Below, in pieces: positions 7,149 to 11,407 of a DNA stretch of 11,407 nt. The notes under the pieces are model-generated. The model saw only the letters and a program-made list of their open reading frames with translations, was not told the origin of the DNA and ran no database searches. This DNA is from PVC group bacterium. Its GTDB lineage: Bacteria; Verrucomicrobiota; Kiritimatiellia; SS1-B-03-39; UBA6053. Position numbers and translations under genes: made by a program. The DNA lies in the NCBI GenBank assembly GCA_003565815.1, contig PXAS01000367.1, forward strand, positions 1-11,407, read 5' to 3'. Position 1 is the stretch's first letter, and the number at the start of each line of letters is the position of its first letter.

Positions 7149-8171
7149 GTGCAGCCCGAAAAACCCCTTCCCACTGACCCCGTCACCACCAAAACCAAGC
7201 CGCCCAAAACCCTCAAGAGCCGGCTCTTTTCCATTTTTCGTCTGGTTTTCGTCGTCTTTCTGCTCGGATTTCTGATCAAGAAAAGCGAACCGGAAAAGCT
7301 CCGGGACGTGGTGAAGAACATTGAGCATCCCTTTTTTTTCCTGGTGTTTCTGCTTTGGGGCATGGAAGCCACGGTGCGGGCCTACAACTGGGGACTTTTG
7401 CTGCGTTGCAAAGGCGTGCGGGTGCCGTTCCGTCAAATCTTTTACGCCTACATCACCGGATCGTTCTTCGGGTATTTCGTGCCCTCCAGTTTCGGGACCG
7501 ACGTTTCCCGCTTCATCGCCCTCAGCCGGCAGACCACCATCCGCATGGCCGATGCCGCCGTCTCCGTGGTGGCCCTGAACGTGGTCTCCCTGCTCAGCCT
7601 CGCCGCCACCGTGAGCATTAGCGCCCTGGTGTTGATGCTGTACATGGAAGAGACCCTGATCCTGGCGCTGGTCAGCTTCGGAGCTTTCTCCGGCATCGTC
7701 ACCTTTTGCCTCCTCTTTCATTATCGGAACGCCCTGAAGGCCCGCTTCCCCGCCAAAGGCAAATTGGCCAAACCCGTGGGGAAATTCTGGTCCATGGTCG
7801 ATGCCTTCACCGTCTTCGAGCAGCATTACAAACTCTTGACCAAGGTACTGGGTCTCACCTTCGTCATTCAAATCATCGCCACCTTGATCGTCTACACCAT
7901 TTCCCTCGCGGTGCGGAGCGACATCAATATTCTCTTTATCTTCCTGTTCATGCCCATCATCGCGATTTCGCGGCTGATCCCCTTGTCCATCGCAAACTTG
8001 GGTGCGGAACAGGGGATTTTCGTATTTCTTTTCGGCCTGGTCGGGGTTCCCGAAGCGGAAGCCCTCATTATTTCCGTCCTCCAGTCCACCTCCGCCATGG
8101 TGTTCATTCTCTTTGGCGGCATGGTGTACTTCGTCTGCGAAGCGCGCGCAACCGCAACGCGCGGGAAATAG
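7149..8171 (+). CDS. LPG-synthase-TM / UPF0104 flippase-like integral membrane protein
   Basis: The 340-residue protein starts with GTG at 7149, which leaves 33 nt after the previous stop; AGAAGAA-like purines just upstream make only a weak RBS. A basic cytoplasmic tail (1-25) is followed by about seven to eight membrane helices, the first at 28-43. Family signatures are YITGSFFGYFVPSSFGTDVSRF at 101 onward, matching the G-x-x-x-P-x-x-x-G-x-D-x-x-R pattern, and LIPLSIANLGAEQGI near 276-290, matching the C-terminal P-x-S-x-x-x-x-G-x-x-E-G pattern. The family includes the membrane part of MprF, which flips aminoacyl-phosphatidylglycerol, and AglD-like proteins in glycan pathways. The catalytic GNAT-like domain of MprF is absent, so a transporter or flippase role for the lipid-linked product of this cluster is the best inference. 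It is the last gene of the cluster and converges on the renalase-like gene, with 58 nt between stops. Confidence 0.85.
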   Translation: MQPEKPLPTDPVTTKTKPPKTLKSRLFSIFRLVFVVFLLGFLIKKSEPEKLRDVVKNIEHPFFFLVFLLWGMEATVRAYNWGLLLRCKGVRVPFRQIFYAYITGSFFGYFVPSSFGTDVSRFIALSRQTTIRMADAAVSVVALNVVSLLSLAATVSISALVLMLYMEETLILALVSFGAFSGIVTFCLLFHYRNALKARFPAKGKLAKPVGKFWSMVDAFTVFEQHYKLLTKVLGLTFVIQIIATLIVYTISLAVRSDINILFIFLFMPIIAISRLIPLSIANLGAEQGIFVFLFGLVGVPEAEALIISVLQSTSAMVFILFGGMVYFVCEARATATRGK

Positions 8172-8229
8172 CACGCGATAGGGTTACTCCGTTCGGCATT
8201 CAATGTTAGCCGGTAGCTCGTGGAACTCG

Positions 8230-9204
8230 CTATGCGTCCTGGAGGCTCCGCTTGGCGGCGGCGAGGCCGGAAAGGATGGCGCTTTCCACGCGGGGGGGCA
8301 GTGCGGGGGGCGCATCATCGTCGCCGGCCATGAATCCGTCCCCGGCGGCCCAAAGGCCGGGGGCGAGTTTGAGGCATGGCAGGGGACAACGTTGGGAGGG
8401 TTCCGCGAATTTCCAGCCGTGAATTTGGGTGGAGATGATTTTTGCGTGGATGCGTTCCGCGAGGGCGGCCCGCATGACGCTGGCGGCGGCATTGCGGTCC
8501 CGGTCATACCACTCCAGACTAAAGGGGGACGTGGCGTGGGCGGTGAGGGTATGGGCGGACGAAATCCCTTTTTGTTTTTGGTCGATCACGGTCCGCAAAA
8601 TGCCGGACGCGGGTTCCAGGCACCCGGGCGCGGGAATGTCGGAGGGGCCGTCCAGTTCCGCGAGCAGGGTGAGGGTGCGGTGATATTGGATTGTCCGCAG
8701 ATTTTCCATGCCCGGAAATTCCAGGTCCGAGGCTTCGAGCAACTCCAATAGCTGCGGGGCGGGCAGGGTGCAAATCAGATGTTTGGCTTCGAAAGATTCA
8801 CCGGATTCGGTTTGGGCACGCCATCCGGTTTCCGTTTGGGTCAACCGCAGCACTTTTTGGCCGGTTTTCACGTCCAGTCCTTTGGCGAGTGCTTTTGCAA
8901 GGGCATTCATCCCTTCGGCGGAGATCATGCGATGGGCGCCGGCGTACCAAGGTACCAGCGCTTGATATGCCTCCCAGATGTGGAGACGTTCGATGAGGTC
9001 TTGACTGCGGAAGGTTGCGAATTGGGCCCCGTGATCCCAGCGCGCCCGGGGTGCCTTCCGATCGCCGTCCCGCCGGGTGGCCAAGCGACCGCCGACGCCG
9101 CGGCCTTTGTCCAAAAGCATGACCGTTCTTCCGCAATCGCTTACAAAGCGGGCGGCGGCCAACCCGGCTACGCCCGCGCCGATGATCAGTGTGTGATTTT
9201 CCAT
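8230..9204 (-). CDS. Renalase-like FAD-dependent amine oxidase / NAD(P)-binding oxidoreductase
   Basis: The 324-residue protein starts with a Rossmann FAD-binding motif, GAGVAG at 9-14, followed by DKGRGVGGRLATRR at 32-45 and DHGAQF at 57-62. This trio is typical of the renalase branch of the flavin amine oxidases. The C-terminal FAD-contacting segment GLWAAGDGF lies near 288-296, followed by RVESAILSGLAAA, where the family ends. Length is normal. Bacterial renalase-like enzymes have been shown to oxidise dihydro-isomers of beta-NAD(P)H, a metabolite-repair role; whether this protein does so is inferred from family. It has no signal peptide and is likely cytoplasmic. It is downstream of the tRNA gene on the same strand. 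The ATG at 9204 lacks a close Shine-Dalgarno, but MENHTLIIGAG is a normal start. No functional link to the converging glycan cluster is apparent. Confidence 0.88.
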   Translation of the reverse strand: MENHTLIIGAGVAGLAAARFVSDCGRTVMLLDKGRGVGGRLATRRDGDRKAPRARWDHGAQFATFRSQDLIERLHIWEAYQALVPWYAGAHRMISAEGMNALAKALAKGLDVKTGQKVLRLTQTETGWRAQTESGESFEAKHLICTLPAPQLLELLEASDLEFPGMENLRTIQYHRTLTLLAELDGPSDIPAPGCLEPASGILRTVIDQKQKGISSAHTLTAHATSPFSLEWYDRDRNAAASVMRAALAERIHAKIISTQIHGWKFAEPSQRCPLPCLKLAPGLWAAGDGFMAGDDDAPPALPPRVESAILSGLAAAKRSLQDA

Positions 9205-9241
9205 GGCAAATGAATCGGTCCCAAAGCCTCCGCCTTACGCA

Positions 9242-9302
9242 TGAATCCGTGGAAACTTTTCGTTGATTCCGCGCGATTTCAGGGACGCGGGGTACGGATT
9301 CA
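9242..9302. repeat. 9-bp perfect inverted repeat in the tRNA-renalase gap
   Basis: TGAATCCGT at 9242-9250 and ACGGATTCA at 9294-9302 are exact reverse complements with 43 nt between them. They lie just upstream of the renalase-like gene and downstream of the tRNA gene. There is no T-run, so it is not a standard terminator. It could be a regulator half-site pair or a weak long-loop hairpin, or chance. Confidence 0.35.
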
Positions 9303-9314
9303 GGTTCAAAAGAG

Positions 9315-9391
9315 TGGTGGGCCCGGAGGGACTTGAACCCCCGACCAAGGGATTATGAGTCCCCTGCTCTGACCAACTGAGCTACAGGCCC
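9315..9391 (-). tRNA. tRNA with anticodon CAU, most likely tRNA-Ile2 (lysidine, reads AUA)
   Basis: The minus strand folds as a complete 77-nt tRNA with encoded CCA at 9317-9315. The acceptor stem is GGGCCTG/CGGGCCC with discriminator A. The D stem is GCTC/GAGC, the anticodon stem GGGGA/TCCCT with loop CTCATAA, and the T stem GGGGG/CCCTC with loop TTCAAGT. The anticodon CAT is at 9357-9355. A CAU anticodon occurs in initiator Met, elongator Met and Ile2 tRNAs. Base pair 1-72 is a normal G-C pair, so it is not an initiator. The acceptor pairs C4-G69 and C5-G68, known identity elements for the lysidine synthetase TilS, and the loop followed by a G/C-rich stem as in known Ile2 tRNAs favour Ile2 over elongator Met. 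It lies 59 nt after the pyrophosphatase stop, on the same strand. Confidence 0.93.
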
Positions 9392-9450
9392 ACGGTTGTA
9401 AACAGTCATTTCCCATTGCCTCATAAACGGGGCCGGGTCAATCAAAACTT

Positions 9451-11103
9451 TTATTGATGCACGCGGTTGAGGATCCACATGAGTTGGGGGAGCAATTGTT
9501 TTTTGCGGCTGACGATGCCGGGGAGGTCGAAGAGGTTTCTTTCCACGGCCCGGTAATCGATGGCGCCGATGATTTTGGGGTTCCCGGCCACCACCAGGAG
9601 GCTGGACTGGGTGGAAATGTCGGTGATCATCAGGCAGGCGAAATCCACGTTGCTGGATTTGACATATTCCTCGAGGCATTGGATGAGGTCCTTCTTCCGT
9701 TCTTCGAAACGCTCCATGCCGAGTTCCTCGGCCTGGGAAATGGCAATGGTCCATCCGTTTTCCTCGTAGGTTTTGCGGTCGCTGGCGAGGACGTCCTCGG
9801 GGGAACTGATGGAGAGGGTGGAGCCTTCGGCGAAAAATTCGCGGGCGTATTCGTCCAACTCCACTTCCACGTAGTGCCGCAGCCAGGCGAGCATGTCACG
9901 GTCCACGTCGGTGGTGGTGGGGGATTGCAGAAAGAGGGTGTCGGAAATGATGCCGGAGGCCATGCAAAGGGCCACGCCGGCGTCGGGCATGATGGCTTTT
10001 TGTCGGAACATGCGGGCGACCATGGTGCAGGTGGAGCCGACGACGTCGTTGATAAAGCGGATGGGTTCGCGGGAGACGAGGCCGCCGCCAATGCGATGGT
10101 GGTCGATGACTTCCACGATTTGGGCCTCGGCGGCGCCCTGCACGGCCTGGTTGTATTCGTTGTGGTCCACGAGGATCAGGCGGGCGGGCTGGGGATCGAT
10201 CATGTCGGATTTCGCGAACACCCCCACCAGGCGGTCCTCGTCGTCCACCACCGGAAACAAATCCTGGCTTGCTTCCTGCACTTCGTCGCGAATGGCATGA
10301 AGGAGTTCGTGGTGTTGGAAGCTGATGAAGTGCGGGGTCATGGCCTCGCTGACGTTTTTGGCGGTGCGGACGAGCAGGGCGGTCATGGCGGTGTCGAGGG
10401 GGCTGCAAATGACGCTGACGTCGTTTGCTTTGGCCATGGCCAGCAGCTCGTCGTTCATGCGGAATCCCCCCGTAATCACCAGGGCGCGTACCCCGAGTTC
10501 GATGGCGGCCTGCTGGATGGAGGGGCGGTCGCCCACGAGCACGATGAGGCGTTCGGCGGGGTAGTTTTTGATGCGGTCGTGAAAGCCCTCCCGGCTCATG
10601 GCGCCGATGAACATGACGAACTGTTCGGCTTTGTGGACGTTGCTTTCGCTTTGAAAGGTGGCGCCCAGCACCGTGCGCATCCGGTCCAGGGTGGTATGGA
10701 GAATGCGCTGTTCGCCCAAATCCTGTTCGTCGGGAATCAGCAGGTGCATCAGGCGCATGAGGGACAACATGCCGATGACTTTGTGATCGTTGTCGATAAT
10801 GGGAATGACTTTGAGGCGGTGCTGTTGCATGCGCCGGTAGGCTTCCATGAAGGGCTCGTCCGCTTTGCCGGCGAGAACATTGCGTCTGCAGATTTCCAGG
10901 GTGGTCGGGCGCACGTCCATGAGCAAACGCGGATGGTTGACGCCCGCTTTTTTGAGGACGAATTTCGTGCGCAAATTGGCGGTGCCGCACGCGGCGGCCA
11001 CGGCGTCGGGGTTGGTGGTGCGTTGGAGCAGGTCCGCATAGGCGATGGCAGAGCAGATCGCATCGGTGTCGGGGTTGCGGTGGCCGATGACGTAGGTTTT
11101 CAT
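9451..11103 (-). CDS. ppaC: Family II manganese-type inorganic pyrophosphatase with CBS and DRTGG regulatory domains
   Basis: The 550-residue cytoplasmic enzyme hydrolyses pyrophosphate to phosphate and so drives biosynthetic reactions. The DHH catalytic domain is split. Its first part has GHRNPDTD at 7-14 (metal ligands His8, Asp12, Asp14); the second has VDHNE at 312-316 and DHH at 335-337. The DHHA2 domain (about 415-550) ends with SRKKQ at 532-536, the substrate-binding motif. Inserted between the DHH parts (about 64-305) are CBS1 (64-122), a DRTGG domain (about 140-250) and CBS2 (252-305). About 550 residues is the usual length for CBS-PPases with DRTGG; the plain enzyme has about 310. 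Known enzymes of this type are controlled by adenine nucleotides, and those with DRTGG also by diadenosine polyphosphates. All key residues are present, so it should be active and regulated. Its ATG overlaps the stop of the MscS gene (ATGA), which suggests translational coupling. Confidence 0.96.
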   Translation of the reverse strand: MKTYVIGHRNPDTDAICSAIAYADLLQRTTNPDAVAAACGTANLRTKFVLKKAGVNHPRLLMDVRPTTLEICRRNVLAGKADEPFMEAYRRMQQHRLKVIPIIDNDHKVIGMLSLMRLMHLLIPDEQDLGEQRILHTTLDRMRTVLGATFQSESNVHKAEQFVMFIGAMSREGFHDRIKNYPAERLIVLVGDRPSIQQAAIELGVRALVITGGFRMNDELLAMAKANDVSVICSPLDTAMTALLVRTAKNVSEAMTPHFISFQHHELLHAIRDEVQEASQDLFPVVDDEDRLVGVFAKSDMIDPQPARLILVDHNEYNQAVQGAAEAQIVEVIDHHRIGGGLVSREPIRFINDVVGSTCTMVARMFRQKAIMPDAGVALCMASGIISDTLFLQSPTTTDVDRDMLAWLRHYVEVELDEYAREFFAEGSTLSISSPEDVLASDRKTYEENGWTIAISQAEELGMERFEERKKDLIQCLEEYVKSSNVDFACLMITDISTQSSLLVVAGNPKIIGAIDYRAVERNLFDLPGIVSRKKQLLPQLMWILNRVHQ

Positions 11104-11407
11104 GAACGTTCTTTCGTGTGTACTTGCAGTTGGGGAAAGGGAATGGACCAGCCTTCGCGATTACAAAGATCGACCAAAGCGGTTTGAATCCAACGGGGGA
11201 TCATGAGCCAGTGCTGGCCCGTATCGGGCCCGCAGTCCACCATGACCACGAAATTGATGGAGGAATCGGCGGCTTCCATGAGGTCGACGCGGAGGTATTG
11301 CAGCCCTTTGCCGAGTTTTTCCTCGAGCAGCGTTTTGAGGTGGGCGGTCATTTTTTCCGGGATTTCGGTGACGGCGATGCTTTGCAGGCTGAAATCCAGG
11401 CCGAAAA
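11100..11407 (-). CDS. MscS-family mechanosensitive ion channel, C-terminal part (gene continues past the right edge)
   Basis: The reading frame is open to the window edge, so only the last 101 residues are seen; the Met at 11351 is internal, since the frame reads FGLDFSLQSIAVTEIPEKM into it. The visible part matches the cytoplasmic C-terminal domain of MscS proteins: an alpha/beta segment, a conserved SSINFVVMVDC strand, a long helix (WLMIPRWIQTALVDLCNREG) and the closing IPFPQLQVH motif, equivalent to the family's IPFPQ-x-x-VH. MscS channels open under membrane tension to release solutes during osmotic downshock. The membrane pore lies outside the window. Some larger MscS paralogues share this C-terminus, so the subtype is open. 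The stop TGA overlaps the pyrophosphatase ATG by 4 nt. Confidence 0.85.
   Translation of the reverse strand, partial: FGLDFSLQSIAVTEIPEKMTAHLKTLLEEKLGKGLQYLRVDLMEAADSSINFVVMVDCGPDTGQHWLMIPRWIQTALVDLCNREGWSIPFPQLQVHTKERS

Noticed and set aside
7380..7398. AACTGGGGAC at 7386-7395, resembling the REP-like core
   Set aside because: It codes for the Tyr-Asn-Trp-Gly stretch of the flippase-like protein and has no paired arm, so it is a chance match.
4536..8174. Minus-strand open frame of 1212 codons antisense to the two membrane-protein genes
   Set aside because: Its product is Gly/Gln/His/Glu-rich without any domain, as expected for the antisense of GC-rich membrane-protein codons. The plus-strand genes have clear family motifs and operon spacing.
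8142..8229. Possible terminator between the converging flippase-like and renalase-like genes
   Set aside because: A CGCGCG/CGCGCG pair around the end of the flippase-like gene could fold, but it lies in coding sequence and no T-run follows on either strand.
9392..9450. Possible tRNA promoter or pyrophosphatase terminator between the two genes
   Set aside because: TTGACC is present on the minus strand, but no suitable -10 lies at the right distance. TCAAT/ATTGA near the stop gives only a short AT-rich hairpin without a terminator T-run.
9454..11187. Plus-strand open frame of 577 codons antisense to the pyrophosphatase
   Set aside because: Low-complexity Gly/His/Val-rich translation without motifs; the opposite strand has a complete, motif-perfect CBS-PPase.

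Overview
The window is GC-rich bacterial DNA with dense coding and short gaps. It holds eight protein genes (one cut by the right edge), one tRNA gene, and a small repeat element at the left edge. Nothing fixes the taxon. The gene families (a family II pyrophosphatase with CBS and DRTGG domains, a renalase-like flavoprotein, a surface-glycan cluster) and several starts without a Shine-Dalgarno sequence would fit a Gram-negative-type environmental bacterium. The PVC/Verrucomicrobiota group is a low-confidence guess.

Left edge (1-234): a compact element of about 137 bp. Its ends are 15-bp perfect inverted repeats. Inside are two 9-bp hairpins whose tetraloops (TCCC and GGGA) are reverse complements of each other. 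It looks like a MITE or REPIN-type non-autonomous element. A short, T-rich leader follows, and no convincing promoter is visible in it.

Plus-strand cluster (235-8171): five genes in a row, probably one operon. They are an AsnB-type glutamine-dependent amidotransferase, a cytoplasmic alpha/alpha-toroid protein of unknown activity whose start overlaps asnB by 14 nt, a DPM1/GtrB-like family 2 glycosyltransferase with two C-terminal membrane helices, a large YfhO/GT-C-like membrane protein with a long extracytoplasmic C-terminal part, and an LPG-synthase-TM/UPF0104 flippase-like membrane protein. Together they suggest production of a polyprenyl-phosphate sugar, its movement across the membrane and its transfer outside, with amidation of a sugar acid or similar group. 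The substrate and product cannot be read from the sequence. This cluster is the best candidate here for an undescribed glycan or lipid-modification system.

Minus-strand block (8230-11407, transcribed right to left): the C-terminal end of an MscS-family mechanosensitive channel overlaps the start of a CBS/DRTGG-regulated manganese-type inorganic pyrophosphatase by 4 nt (ATGA). A tRNA gene with anticodon CAU follows, best read as tRNA-Ile2 (the lysidine tRNA that reads AUA). The last gene is a renalase-like FAD-dependent amine oxidase that converges on the glycan cluster. These are ordinary housekeeping-type genes. Long open frames antisense to the real genes (one of 1212 codons) are treated as shadows of GC-rich coding sequence.
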